DNA from: Phaseolus vulgaris
Lineage: Eukaryota > Streptophyta > Magnoliopsida > Fabales > Fabaceae
Assembly (NCBI RefSeq): GCF_000499845.2
Contig: NC_023754.2
Span: 25,458,611 to 25,522,610 of the forward strand
Reading direction: 5' to 3'
DNA: 64,000 nucleotides
Part shown: piece after piece, positions 50,191 to 61,404 of the stretch
Layout of the letters: every line of letters begins with the position of its first letter
Numbering within the stretch: position 1 is the first letter of the stretch
Position numbers and translations under genes: made by a program
The notes under the pieces: model-generated
Told to the model about the DNA's origin: nothing
What the model saw: only the letters and a program-made list of their open reading frames with translations
Database searches by the model: none

Positions 50191-51701
50191 AATCACAAAT
50201 AAGATAAAAATCTATTAGTTTTTATAGCAAAAACAATCTCACCGTGGCTGTCTCCAAAAAAAATTATTGGAAAAAAAATTAGAGACATGTCTAATATTTA
50301 AAAACTCATATTTAAAATGAAAAATTTTAACCTCTGTTACTCAAAATTAGGATTAGAACATAAAATAAATCATGTTTAATTTTGCATCATGTGATTTACT
50401 ATTATTATTAATATTTTACTTTTTCATGATATTAAAAAATTAATTAAGTTATTATTCTAATTTAACAATTTTAAGAGTTTTTAGATAATGGTCATAAGAT
50501 AACACCACACTTGTATGTAAGAGGAAAAAAAAATACTAAATAATGATGATTGATTGGTGTGGGATCACACACTTTTATTAAAAAAAAGAAAAAATATTCA
50601 ATATAATATTGATTGGTGCTAACTATTGCTAAATTGGAACGACGTCTTCTATTAATAAATTTTCTTTCTTAGTTATTGTAGGAAATATTATATGCAGTGT
50701 GCGTATTTTATCTTAAAATAATTTACTTTACATAAAAAAAAATATATGATTATTTATGTATGTCTTAATTAAGAAGGATTTCTTCCAATTAGAATATTCA
50801 CCTTAACCGAGTTGATTTCCTATTATTTTAATCATGTGTTAATTTTATGTTTTATCTATTCTCTTTATCCAGTTATGCTTTTCCTTTTTTTCAATATTAA
50901 ATATTAATTTCTATTTAAGATTAATTTATGTTATTTCAGTTATTATAATAATATGGAAAGAAAATAAAGGAGCTGTGATATTAAATGTTTATTGTTAGTT
51001 AAAATTACTTCATTTTATTATATTCGTAAGCGTTTAAAACCACTGAAACCCATTTCAATATTAAATGTTAATTATCCATTTAAAATTAAGTTATTTTAAT
51101 TATTATAATAATATGGGAAGAAAATAAAGGGATTACTATATTAAATATTTATTATTATTTAAGATTGCATCATAATTGCGAGAGTTTAAAAACTTCTGAA
51201 ACACAATTTATGATACGACATTATGAGGGAGTTACTCATGAGATTACTGTGATGGAGTGATTTAAAGCGGTTATTTGAATTTGTTTTTCAGTTGGTTTTG
51301 AAAGAATAATCATTAGTGCAAAATGATACCTGAAACGTCAATCAGATACCGATCCAGTCCAATTAGGATGAATAGGGTTTAAACCCAAATCACAAAAGGT
51401 GATCCATAATTAAATGAAATTAACCAAAAATTTTGTGAATGTTATTAACGAATTCCCCTCGTGATTATTATCAATAATAACGTTAATTTGAATAAATATA
51501 TCATAAAAACAATTATTAATTAATATATTTTCACGTCATCAGTTTTTATAACACAATATCTCGATTTTCTTAAATGTACAGAATTTTATAACATCTGTAG
51601 TCATAAACATAATATATATTTCAACTGATTTATTTATATAATATTCTGATTATATTGTAAAATACTTCGAGTTATATACATTTTATTTATATTTTATGAC
51701 A
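50191..51701. other. AT-rich intergenic DNA between the two Tat-type insertions
   Basis: No gene is recognised. Confidence 0.5.
50891..51210. repeat. Diverged tandem duplication of about 164 bp
   Basis: Copies start TCAATATTAAAT at 50891 and 51055 and share TTATTATAATAATATGG(A/G)AAG and a C(A/T)TCTGAAAC(A/C)CA-like end. Many differences show that it is old. Confidence 0.65.
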
Positions 51702-51706
51702 TATCA

Positions 51707-52275
51707 TGTACTGGGCCAAGAGATTGGACCGAAAGCAAGGTGTGTTAAGCCGACCGAAAGCAAGGTGTACTAAGCCGACCGAAAGTAAACTAAATAACGA
51801 AAGAAATAAAATAGAATGGAAATTATTATTAAGCAAAAGCCCATGAAACGGGGCCCAAATATGTAGGTATGTATAGTAAATGTTTAATACAAAAAGAAAA
51901 GGCCCAAATAACTTCTGGGCCCAATAAAAGAGTAGTATAAATAGAGGGTCATCCTGAGAGGTAAGAGAGGTTGAATTCATTTTAATATCCTGTAAAACTG
52001 AATCTAACTTTGGCATCGGAGCACCTTTCAGGTACGCACACCCATCTGTGAGAGGATGCCGAGACCAAAAACTGAAAGATCGAATGGAGTAAATTAAAGT
52101 TGACCGGGAAGTGTCAGTCAAGCAATTCAATAAAACGTGAAAGATTTTCAAACCAAATACAAACCAAGAACGAGTAAGCCGAAAGATCACACCGAGAAGG
52201 GAGTCCGGAAGCGAAGGTCGAGAGGTCAACAGGTGGAAGACGAAGACAGTTTGTTTCTAGGTCCTTGTAAAAACA
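51707..52275 (+). repeat. 5' LTR of the Tat element (569 bp)
   Basis: It starts TGTACTGGGCC and ends TAAAAACA. Two 25-bp units near the left end each carry GCCGAC (51749 and 51774). The TATA box is at 51936-51943. The two substitutions against the 3' LTR are T at 52218 and A at 52271. Confidence 0.95.
51936..51943 (+). promoter_or_regulatory. LTR TATA box
   Basis: TATAAATA within GTAGTATAAATAGAGGG; the same site in the 3' LTR is at 61709-61716. It should drive the genomic RNA of the element. Confidence 0.75.
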
Positions 52276-52278
52276 TTT

Positions 52279-52295
52279 TGGCGCCCACCGTGGGG
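52279..52295 (+). other. Primer-binding site, tRNA-Lys
   Basis: TGGCGCCCACCGTGGGG, three bases after the LTR. It is complementary to the 3' end of plant tRNA-Lys (…CCCCACGGTGGGCG plus CCA). Confidence 0.85.
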
Positions 52296-52307
52296 TCGAG
52301 AAACAAA

Positions 52308-55300
52308 ATGAGCGAAAGAGGAGAACATTCTAGAGAACAAGAAGATTGTCAGAACGCCATGACTATGGCCATGTTAATGCAATTGCAAGAGGAATTTGAG
52401 ACACTGAAGAAGAGTAATGAAGAGGAGTTGAGCATGTTGAGAGCTGAGAATGCTTACCTGAGACAAAGATTGAATGGAGAAACAGCGTTAAATACTTCCC
52501 CGAGAAACTTTGTTAATGAAAGAGAGAACAAGGAAGAGAGTTTCGGGGTTACACAAAGGAAGATACCTGAGACTTCCGGTGTCGCTGTGGAAACGCCAGT
52601 CAGAAGACACCCGTTTTCTGAGACTATAATAGAGACCCCATTACCTGACAATTGGAAGAGTTTAACAATAGAGAAGTATGATGGGAGCACAGATCCAGAT
52701 GAACATGTTGCAATATACACAACTCAAATAAGTCTGTACACGTGGAACGACGCCATTCTATGTAGGGTTTTCCCAACTACCTTGAAAGGAGCGGCTCTAA
52801 GCTGGTTTACCCGGCTACCACCCTTATCTGTTGATTGTTTTGACACTTTGATAGAAAAGTTTGGAGCTCAATTCGCTACAAGTAGACCACATCACTTAAC
52901 ATCTATAGCTCTCGTAAACATAAGACAAGAACAGAATGAGTCACTGCGAGCTTTTATGGAACGCTTTGGAAGGATGGCTTTAAGCATTAGAAACCTCAGT
53001 CCGGAAGTTTCTATGCATCATATGATAACTGCCTTGAGACCGGGACCATTTGCCGATAGCTTATGCAAAAAACCAGCCGTAAGCCTTGATGAATTAAGAC
53101 GGCGCGCAGCAAAGTTCATGCAGATGGAGGAGTTAAGGGACTTCAGGAATCAGGCAAGGATGGATGTGAAGAACGAGAAGAAAACAAATGAAAGAGAGGC
53201 AGGATATCAAAGTAGACGTTTCAGAGAGGAACCCCGTGGCCGAAAGTTTCAACAATACACACCATTGAGCACAACTCGGACCCGAATACTTCAAGAGGCG
53301 ATGGCAACCGCAGTAATACCGCCACCAAGGAAAGCACGAACCCCAGATCGAGCTGACCATAGCAGACGTTGCCAGTACCATAAAAATCATGGCCATCACA
53401 CTGAAGAATGCATAGCGCTGAAAGACCGAATTGAAGAGTTGATTCAGACAGGGCAATTAAAACGCTTTGTTAGAGTCGGAAGAATGAAGGCTAGTCAAAG
53501 TCCAGAACAAGATGTCAGGAGTAGAGGAGAAAAATTTGGAAGAACGACTGATATACAAAACGATCGAAAGGAGAGAAGAGGAGGAAGAGACGAAAAAAGA
53601 GATCTAGGAAGTGGAGGAAGCCACCTCCATTCTCAAGAGAGGAGGAGCCGACAACGCAGTTTGGGAAGGCCAGTCAGGGGGTTCATTAATACCATCTCTG
53701 GAGGTTTTCCGGAAAAGGAAACATATAATACGATAGGAAAGAAATATTTGAGAGGTGCCATGACCGTGAATTATGTTTTCAAAAGAAGAAGTTTGCCACC
53801 TATGTTATTTACTGATGAAGATTTCCAAGATATTGATCCTGATCAACGAGACCCAATGGTGATAACAATTGAAATTGCCAGGTACGCGGTAATGAAAACT
53901 CTAGTAGATCAAGGGAGCTCAGTCGATATTCTGTTCTGGGAAACCTTCAAAAAATTACATTTGAAAGAACAAGACATGGTTCTTTTGAAGGAGCAAATAA
54001 TTGGGTTTTTAGGTGAAAAGGTTGACACCAAGGGATATATTGATTTGCCGACAACCTTTGGTAGAGGAAATGCAACGAAAACAATTACAATCAGATACCT
54101 GGTGGTAGATACTCGTACTTCCTATAATGCCTTGTTAGGAAGATCTTCGTTGAATAAGTTGGGAGCTATAGTGTCGACGCCGCATTTGGCAATGAAATTT
54201 CCAACTGAACGGGGAGACATAGCAACCATATATGTTGATCAAAAAGCAGCCAAAGAGTGTTATGCGACCGGATTGAAGATGGTCCGAGAGCCGAGAGTGG
54301 CGACCGGAAGTATGGAAGCAAGAAACATGGTTGCAATGGTGGACTTGGATCCCAGAATGAATGATGATGAAAGGATAGAGCCAAGAGAAGAAATTACATC
54401 AGTTCAATTAGGCGAAGATGAAACACAATGTACATATGTTGGGGGTAGTATGCCCGAAGAAATGATTGATGACTTAGTGGCAGTGATAAGAATGAACAAA
54501 GATTTGTTCGCCTGGAAGGCATCAGACATACCGGGAATTGATCATAACATCATTTCTCACAAATTATCTGTTTGCCGAGAAGCAAGACCGATAGCTCAAA
54601 AACGAAGGAAGTTGGGAGAGGAAAAACGAAAAGCTGCTCTTGAAGAAACTGAAAAATTGTTACAGGCGGGTTTCATTAAAGAAATCCAATATACGACTTG
54701 GTTGGCAAATGTAGTTCTGGTCAAGAAGGCAAACGGAAAGTGGCGAATGTGTACTGATTATACAGATTTGAACAAGGCATGTCCGAAAGATTCCTATCCT
54801 TTGCCGAGTATTGACAAGTTGGTTGATGGGGCATCTGGTCAAGCCATGATGAGTTTCTTGGATGCTTATTCCGGTTACAATCAAATACAAATGTATAAAC
54901 CTGACATCCCGAAGACTGCATTCACTACCGATATGGCAAACTATTGCTATCAGGTCATGCCCTTCGGTTTGAAAAATGCCGGAGCAACATATCAAAGATT
55001 GATGGATATGGTGTTTAAAAAACAAATTGGAAAGAATATGGAAGTGTATGTGGATGATATGATTGTCAAGTCTCATGCGGTAGATAACCATGTGAAAGAT
55101 CTTGAAGAAATATTTGCACAGATAAGGAAGTATAACTTGCGATTGAATCCAGAAAAATGCGTTTTTGGAGTCAAAGGTGGGAAGTTTCTCGGCTTCATGT
55201 TGACTAACAGAGGAATTGAGGCAAACCCAGATAAATGTGAAGCGATAATGAATATGAGGAATCCGATAAATTTGAAAGAAGTTCATAGGTTAGTAGGAAG

Positions 55301-57569
55301 GTTAAATGCATTGGCAAGGTTTTTGCCGATACTGGCCGAGAAGTCCAAACCGATAGTGAAGTTGTTGAGGAAGGCCGAAACGTTCACGTGGAATGAACAA
55401 TGTGAGCAAGCTTTTGCAACGATCAAAGAGACGATAGCTAAACCTCCCATCCTGGTCAAACCTATGTCAACTCTGCCTATCATTGTCTACCTTGCCACTT
55501 CTCACGAAGCCATAGGAGCAGCCTTGATACAAGAAAATCCAGAACAAAAGCCTATATACTTCGTGAGCAGAGTTCTCCAAAGCGCCGAAACTAGATACCA
55601 ACGGGTTGAAAAAATTGCTTTAACACTTGTATACACAGCAAGGCGACTTCGGCCATACTTTCAGAATCATCAGGTTATTGTCCGAACCGATTGCCCGATA
55701 GCCAAAGTATTAAGAAAACCTGAACTTGCGGGAAGAATGGTAGCATGGTCAGTAGAGTTGTCCGAATTTGGAATCAAATATGAGCCGCGAGGAGCAATCA
55801 AAGCACAAGCATTAGCAGACTTTATTATCCAAATGCCGACAATGGAGGCTGATCATGAAGCGTGGATTGTATTTGTTGACGGATCATCCAGCAAGAAGGG
55901 GAGTGGGGCAGGAATCGTGCTAGAAGGACCAGGGAACTTTCATTTGGAAATGGCTCTGAAGTTTGAATTCAAAACTTCAAATAACCAAGCCGAGTATGAG
56001 GCTTTAATTGCAGGGTTGGTTTTAGCCAAAGACATGGGTGCACAAAATGTTATATGCCGAAGTGATTCTCAATTAATGGTGGGACATATGAGAGGTAAAT
56101 ACCAGATAAGAGATCCTTTGTTATTAAGGTATTATCACAAAGTCTTAAGCATTATGGAAAACTTTATCACAGCCGAGATCATACACATTCCGAGAGAACA
56201 AAACACAAAAGCAGATTCTCTATCCAAGTTGGCAAGTCAACGAAGACAACCTCAGCACAACTCCATTTTACAACAAACCTTGCACAATCCGACAGTTGGA
56301 GTGGAAGAATGTTTGATTGTTACCACAGAGAAAGATGATTGGATTCGATCATACAAAGAAGTGATTAACAATCAAGAACAAGGAATTGAAATTGATGTTA
56401 GAATGGCTAGAAAAGTCGCTAATTTTATCCTCATAGGGGATGAACTGTACAAGAGAGGGTTTTCAACTCCTTTGTTAAAGTGTCTTTCTCATGAGCAAGC
56501 TGAACATGTAATCCGAGAACTTCATGAAGGACTATGTGGATTGCACTGTGGTGCGCGAACAATGGCAACACGAATCTGTCGTGCCGGATATTATTGGCCG
56601 ACAATACGTGAAGATTGCAATCAATACGTTAAAACTTGTAAGAAGTGTCAGGAATTTGGAAGCCTCAATCATATACCATCACAAGAGTTGCAGAGCATTG
56701 CTTCTCCTTGGCCATTCGCTAAATGGGGAATGGATATCCTCGGCCCATTCCCTTTAGGCCGAGGACAAACAAAATTCATGATTGTTGCGGTTGATTATTT
56801 CACAAAATGGATAGAAGCTGAAGCGTTGACAAAAATAACAGCTCAACAAGTTCAAACATTTGTGTGGAAGAATATAATTTGTAGATTCGGCATTCCACAT
56901 TCTATTATAACCGACAATGGCCGACAGTTTATTGATAAAAAGCTTCTGGAATTCTATGCGGATTTGGGAATCAAGTCTACAACTACCTCAGTTGAACATC
57001 CGCAAACAAATGGGCAAGCAGAATCAGCTAACAAAGTCATTCTCAGTCAACTGAAGAGAAGATTGGGAAGTGCAAAAGGGTTGTGGGCCGAGAAGTTACC
57101 TGAAATATTGTGGGCATATAGATGCACACTGCAGACATCAACTGGAGAAACACCATTTAATCTCACATATGGAACAGATGCTATGTTGCCCATAGAGGTC
57201 ATTGAACCAACATTGCGAAGCCAAATAGAAGATTGGAGTGTTAACAATGAATGTTTAAAGGCAGAATTAGATTTGATTGAAGAACTTCGAGAGAAAGCCA
57301 AAATCAGAGAAGAAGCAGTGAAAAGAAGAGCATGTAAGAGGTTCAATGCGAAGGTAAGACCGAGAACTTTTAGTGAAGGAGATTTGGTATGGAGAATGAG
57401 AACTGATGCAAGAAAAGATCCAGCACAAGGGAAGTTAGCACCAAACTGGGAAGGACCGTTCAGAGTAAAAGAAAACTTGAAGAATGGAGCCTATAGGTTG
57501 GAAACGTTAGACGAAAAGCCAATACCCAGAACTTGGAATATGAGTCACTTAAAATTTTATTTCAGTTAA
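52308..57569 (+). CDS. Gag-pol polyprotein of the Tat/Retand-type element
   Basis: One open frame of 1753 aa from the first ATG after the primer site (MSERGEHSREQ). The frame also extends upstream into the LTR without an ATG, so 52308 is chosen. In order: a coiled-coil N-terminus; the gag domain (LKGAALSWFTRLPP); a Cys/His cluster from Cys355 (CQYHKNHGHHTEEC); an aspartic protease with DQGSS at 534; reverse transcriptase with YVDD at 914-917; the usual RNase H; a second RNase H-like region with FVDGSS (Asp1191) and NNQAEYEALI; an HHCC zinc finger; and the integrase core with Asp1476, Asp1536 and Glu1572 (35-residue D-E spacing). No stop, frameshift or missing catalytic residue was seen. Gag and pol share a frame, so the gag surplus must arise by another route. 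Confidence 0.95.
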   Translation: MSERGEHSREQEDCQNAMTMAMLMQLQEEFETLKKSNEEELSMLRAENAYLRQRLNGETALNTSPRNFVNERENKEESFGVTQRKIPETSGVAVETPVRRHPFSETIIETPLPDNWKSLTIEKYDGSTDPDEHVAIYTTQISLYTWNDAILCRVFPTTLKGAALSWFTRLPPLSVDCFDTLIEKFGAQFATSRPHHLTSIALVNIRQEQNESLRAFMERFGRMALSIRNLSPEVSMHHMITALRPGPFADSLCKKPAVSLDELRRRAAKFMQMEELRDFRNQARMDVKNEKKTNEREAGYQSRRFREEPRGRKFQQYTPLSTTRTRILQEAMATAVIPPPRKARTPDRADHSRRCQYHKNHGHHTEECIALKDRIEELIQTGQLKRFVRVGRMKASQSPEQDVRSRGEKFGRTTDIQNDRKERRGGRDEKRDLGSGGSHLHSQERRSRQRSLGRPVRGFINTISGGFPEKETYNTIGKKYLRGAMTVNYVFKRRSLPPMLFTDEDFQDIDPDQRDPMVITIEIARYAVMKTLVDQGSSVDILFWETFKKLHLKEQDMVLLKEQIIGFLGEKVDTKGYIDLPTTFGRGNATKTITIRYLVVDTRTSYNALLGRSSLNKLGAIVSTPHLAMKFPTERGDIATIYVDQKAAKECYATGLKMVREPRVATGSMEARNMVAMVDLDPRMNDDERIEPREEITSVQLGEDETQCTYVGGSMPEEMIDDLVAVIRMNKDLFAWKASDIPGIDHNIISHKLSVCREARPIAQKRRKLGEEKRKAALEETEKLLQAGFIKEIQYTTWLANVVLVKKANGKWRMCTDYTDLNKACPKDSYPLPSIDKLVDGASGQAMMSFLDAYSGYNQIQMYKPDIPKTAFTTDMANYCYQVMPFGLKNAGATYQRLMDMVFKKQIGKNMEVYVDDMIVKSHAVDNHVKDLEEIFAQIRKYNLRLNPEKCVFGVKGGKFLGFMLTNRGIEANPDKCEAIMNMRNPINLKEVHRLVGRLNALARFLPILAEKSKPIVKLLRKAETFTWNEQCEQAFATIKETIAKPPILVKPMSTLPIIVYLATSHEAIGAALIQENPEQKPIYFVSRVLQSAETRYQRVEKIALTLVYTARRLRPYFQNHQVIVRTDCPIAKVLRKPELAGRMVAWSVELSEFGIKYEPRGAIKAQALADFIIQMPTMEADHEAWIVFVDGSSSKKGSGAGIVLEGPGNFHLEMALKFEFKTSNNQAEYEALIAGLVLAKDMGAQNVICRSDSQLMVGHMRGKYQIRDPLLLRYYHKVLSIMENFITAEIIHIPREQNTKADSLSKLASQRRQPQHNSILQQTLHNPTVGVEECLIVTTEKDDWIRSYKEVINNQEQGIEIDVRMARKVANFILIGDELYKRGFSTPLLKCLSHEQAEHVIRELHEGLCGLHCGARTMATRICRAGYYWPTIREDCNQYVKTCKKCQEFGSLNHIPSQELQSIASPWPFAKWGMDILGPFPLGRGQTKFMIVAVDYFTKWIEAEALTKITAQQVQTFVWKNIICRFGIPHSIITDNGRQFIDKKLLEFYADLGIKSTTTSVEHPQTNGQAESANKVILSQLKRRLGSAKGLWAEKLPEILWAYRCTLQTSTGETPFNLTYGTDAMLPIEVIEPTLRSQIEDWSVNNECLKAELDLIEELREKAKIREEAVKRRACKRFNAKVRPRTFSEGDLVWRMRTDARKDPAQGKLAPNWEGPFRVKENLKNGAYRLETLDEKPIPRTWNMSHLKFYFS

Positions 57570-57699
57570 GGCTTGTATTTAAGAACACTAACTATTGTAT
57601 ATTAAGATCTTTTGTTGAAAGTTCTAAGTGTTAACTAGAAACTCTCGGTCTTGGACGCTTTCACCCCAGGTGAAATCCTTCCCGAAAGAACGATTGCCC

Positions 57700-58803
57700 G
57701 CTTGCTTGATTAACATCTCAAGTGCCGGCCGAACGCTCACCAAATTTGCTTGATTAACATCGCAAATATTGGCTGAACGTAACATCTCAAATGTCGGCCG
57801 AACGCTCACCAAATTTGCTTGATTAACATCGCAAATATTGGCTGAACGTAACATCTCAAGTGCCGGCCGAACGCTCACCAAATTTGCTTGATTAACATCG
57901 CAAATATTGGCTGAACGTAACATCTCAAGTGCCGGCCGAACGCTCACCAAATTTGCTTGATTAACATCGCAAATATTGGCTGAACGTAACATCTCAAGTG
58001 CCGGCCGAACGCTCACCAAATTTGCTTGATTAACATCGCAAATATTGGCTGAACGTAACATCTCAAATGCCGGCCGAACGCTCACCAAATTTGCTTGATT
58101 AACATCGCAAATATTGACTGAACGTAACATCTCAAGTGCCGGCCGAACGCTCACCAAATTTGCTTGATTAACATCGCAAATATTGGCTGAACGTAACATC
58201 TCAAATGCCGGCCGAACGCTCACCAAATTTGCTTGATTAACATCGCAAATATTGGCTGAACGTAACATCGCAAATGCCGGCCGAACGCTCACCAAATTTG
58301 CTTGATTAACATCGCAAATATTGACTGAACGTAACATCGCAAGTGCCGGCCGAACGCTCACCAAATTTGCTTGATTAACATCGCAAATATTGGCTGAACG
58401 TAACATCGCAAGTGCCGGCCGAACGCTCACCAAATTTGCTTGATTAACATCGCAAATATTGGTTGAACGTAACATCTCAAGTGCCGGTCGAACGCTCACC
58501 AAATTTGCTTGATTAACATCGCAAATATTGGCTGAACGTAACATCGCAAGTGCCGGCCGAACGCTCACCAAATTTGCTTGATTAACATCGCAAATATTGG
58601 CTGAACGTAACATCTCAAGTGCCGGTCGAACGCTTACCAAATTTGCTTGATTAACATCGCAAATATTGGCTGAACGTAACATCGCAAGTGCCGGCCGAAC
58701 GCTCACCAAATTTGCTTGATTAACATCGCAAATATTGGCTGAACGTAACATCTCAAGTGCCGGTCGAACGCTTACCAAATTTGCTTGATTAACATCGCAA
58801 GTA
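57700..58803. repeat. 69-bp tandem array, 16 copies, in the 3' region of the Tat element
   Basis: The unit contains CGCTCACCAAATTTGCTTGA, then TTAACATCGCAAATATTGGC and GAACGTAACATC. Copies differ at a few sites only, for example ATCTCAAG versus ATCGCAAG. Because 69 is divisible by three and no unit carries a stop, the minus strand stays open through the array (frame 58778-57624) as a 23-residue repeat beginning LVSVRPALEML. No ATG or promoter marks it as a gene. Such arrays are known in the hypervariable 3' regions of Tat-lineage elements and can seed satellite DNA. Confidence 0.93.
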
Positions 58804-59108
58804 AGCTGGCCACCTATCCTTAGTTGTTCGCTTAAAGATCACAATTAAATGGCCGATCGCCCGTTCTTGTTCGATTAAATAGAATACATTTATCGTATGA
58901 AATTAAGATAATAAATAGCTGGAACTGATCACGTAAGATAGACACGAAGTACATCAAATATTATCATATAATTTGATGCCGTATATCCAAAATTCCTATT
59001 ACTACAGAGACAAAACGTCCTAAAAAGTCCGAAAGTTTTTACTCGGAGCTATTACAAAAAACAAAAAACATCCTAATTAGATTACTATTCGGCCTCGTCA
59101 TTCATTTT
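58804..59108. other. Spacer between the array and the antisense gene
   Basis: Unique AT-rich stretch inside the element; it probably holds the 3' UTR of the antisense gene. Confidence 0.4.
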
Positions 59109-61063
59109 TCATCCTTCATTTTCCCTCTCATCTTCTGGAGATCCGTCATAAGGAATATCACTAACTGGAATTAATTTGCCCTTATAGAAGTCTTTGCCGA
59201 CATCAAAGTTACCGGCATCTAACGGGATCTTGTAGAAATATTCGGCTTGTTGAAGAGCTTTCTCAAAACCCAACTGGTGTTGTTGGATAACAAAACTCTC
59301 AGCTTCACCAACTCTCAACTTTAACTTGTTTACTTCTGCTTCCAATTGAGAAATGCTTTCAGCATCGATTTTCTTCGCAGCAGTGAGTTTAGCAACGTCT
59401 ACCTTCAATTCTTGATTCTCCGAGTTAAGTGCCAAAGTTTGGGCCGAGAGCTGGACGTTTTCACTCTTCAATTTTTCTTTCTCAGTTTCTTGTCGGTTAT
59501 TAACCGCAGAAAGTTCATCAATTTGCGAATTTAGTAACGCGATTTTCTCATTCGATTCAGCTGCTTCCCTCTTCAATTTCTCAAATTCAGCAGAAGTAAC
59601 ATGGCTCTTTGTTTTTTCTTTTATCGCTTCACTAATCAAAAAAGCACGGCTAGTCAATTCAAACATTGAATCAGCTAGAGAAGGAACAGAAACCACTTTG
59701 AACATATCCCGAGCAGAGGAATCAAGGTTGCAATCAACAAAGTCTGAAAAGCGTGTGGACGATGTGAACATTGTTTCAAAAAGCGATTCAGAAGAACTCC
59801 CAGAACCATGACGATGCTTTTTAGAGGAGTGTGACCTTCTATTATTCTTGTCTTGTTTCCTACTCTTTCTAGAAGGTCCTATTCCGGCGTCCGCGGCTAT
59901 TTCAACCTCTAAGCGAGGGGTAGGCTCAACAACTTCATTTCCTGTTCCTGGAGCTTCATTCTCAAAACGCGGAGTTGAACCTCCAGCCTGATTAAACAGC
60001 TTAGAGAAATAAGCACGATCCTTCGGTTTTGTGGCCGCCATTAAACCTGGACATCACCAATAGATTCAGCAAAGTTAAAATTCTTATTACTAAAAGAGAA
60101 AATCCGAAAGAATCACATACCCATGACATCCTTTTGGGGTTTACGAGAAACGTATAGCCGAAGCAGAGCACGAGTTGGAATCTTATGGGAGAAGTGACTT
60201 AGAACCGCAATACTATGCTTCTCTTCGGTAGTCATCGAATGGTAAGAACAAGAGTTGAATTTCACAGGAGCACGGGTCCAGTAAAAAGGGAATTTTGGAA
60301 TATCACCATCAAAGAAGTACTTTCTCCCGGTTTCCTCAATTAGAATTTTAAAGAAGCCTCCTTTGAAATTTTTATACGAAGAAGTAAATGGAGAAAGGAA
60401 ACACACTTTTGTCTTACTGATCAGGGACAACCAACTAGGCTTCTTACCGGGCCGAGAGCTATAATAATATAAAAAGGTTTTCGGACTCGGAATTAAAGAA
60501 AGGTATCTACACAAAATACTAAAAGCTTGCATATAAGCCCAACCGTTGGGGTGAAGTTGAGTAGGAGCAATATTAAGAAAACGCAGAACACCCATCTGAA
60601 ATTCACTTAACGGAAACCGAATATGGAGATCAGTAAAGAGACATTCATAAAAATAAAAAAATTCGTGTTCGTCGCCTTCACGGCCATGACAAACATTATC
60701 AATGGCACAAGTTCGCCGAAAAGAAATGATTTCCTCAGTGGCATCAGGAGAATACACATAAATTTTAGAAAGGAAGTTACGAAGGGTTGAAGTAAATTGG
60801 TACCGAGAGAAATATTCCCGAACTTTTGGATTAACCCATTCGTACCCGCGCCGAAGGCTTAATTTTTGTTCGGCCACTTCTTTTTCCTCGACCTCAACAT
60901 CTACGCCATCCTTGCTTGACGAATTCAGACACGAAACCGTTTCAGGTGACAAAGCAGGGTTGGCATTCTTATTGGTCTCAATCACTCTCCCAGTAGATTC
61001 ATTACTCGTGCTCGAAAATTCCGTAAACTCAGAAGAAACGGAAACAGAACTTGATATGGACAT
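59109..61063 (-). CDS. Antisense extra gene of the Tat element (putative gypsy-type transposon protein with coiled coil)
   Basis: Two minus-strand exons, 61063-60121 and 60046-59109, join at a donor GTATGT and an acceptor GTCCAG and stay in frame across the junction (…KDVMG then LMAATKPKDRAYF), giving 626 aa. The start MSISSSVSVSSEF is the first ATG after a TATA box at 61094-61104; an earlier in-frame ATG at 61255 is possible. Residues from about 75 to 300 (GYEWVNPKVREYFS, FRFP-like FPLSEFQMGVLRFLN, PNGWAYMQAFSILCRYL) resemble the Pfam 'putative gypsy type transposon' (Transposase_28) domain. The second exon ends in a long heptad-rich coiled coil (LNSQIDELSAVNNRQETEKE onward). The function is unknown. 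Antisense extra genes of this kind occur in several Tat-lineage elements. Confidence 0.8.
60047..60120 (-). other. 74-base intron in the antisense gene
   Basis: The donor GTATGT is at 60120 and the acceptor AG at 60047. Without splicing the first exon ends two codons past the donor; with it the two long frames fuse exactly. The splice is predicted, not observed. Confidence 0.7.
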
Positions 61064-61093
61064 TATACCTTCCGCGAATATTTGCTTCAACTT

Positions 61094-61104
61094 TAATATA
61101 TAAT
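61094..61104 (-). promoter_or_regulatory. TATA box of the antisense gene
   Basis: ATTATATATTA on the minus strand, about 30 bases upstream of the ATG at 61063, so transcription would begin almost at the start codon. Confidence 0.45.
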
Positions 61105-61390
61105 GTAGGGAGAAACTGTGAAATAAGGTGAATAGAAGTGAAGATTTATAGTGGTGGAAGAGTGGTGAAATCTGAAGAGTCATGGCGTAGTAACCATCAG
61201 ATTTATTTACATTCGATGGTTGGCACTTCCAGCTTGTCCTGTCAAGCGGTCTCATCAGCTTGTCTTTTCATAGTTAATACACCATTCAAGTTTTTCTCTC
61301 TTTTCTTTCAAAATTGATTTTCCCTCCAAAAAATACAAGAGGTAGCATTTTATCTTCTAATAGACATTTCGTCGTCTACACCTCCTTATG

Positions 61391-61404
61391 CCTGGGGGGC
61401 TTAG
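61391..61404 (+). other. Polypurine tract region of the Tat element
   Basis: CCTGGGGGGCTTAG immediately before the 3' LTR. The G run is the likely primer for plus-strand DNA synthesis. Confidence 0.65.

Noticed and set aside
51687..52229. 180-codon antisense frame in the 5' LTR, repeated in the 3' LTR (61493-62002)
   Set aside because: Both copies are open only because the LTRs are nearly identical. No domain is seen and the frame covers U3, R and U5.
57624..58778. 384-codon repeat protein on the minus strand
   Set aside because: The frame is a by-product of a 69-bp unit without stops; there is no promoter or start context, so I kept it as a tandem repeat and not as a gene.
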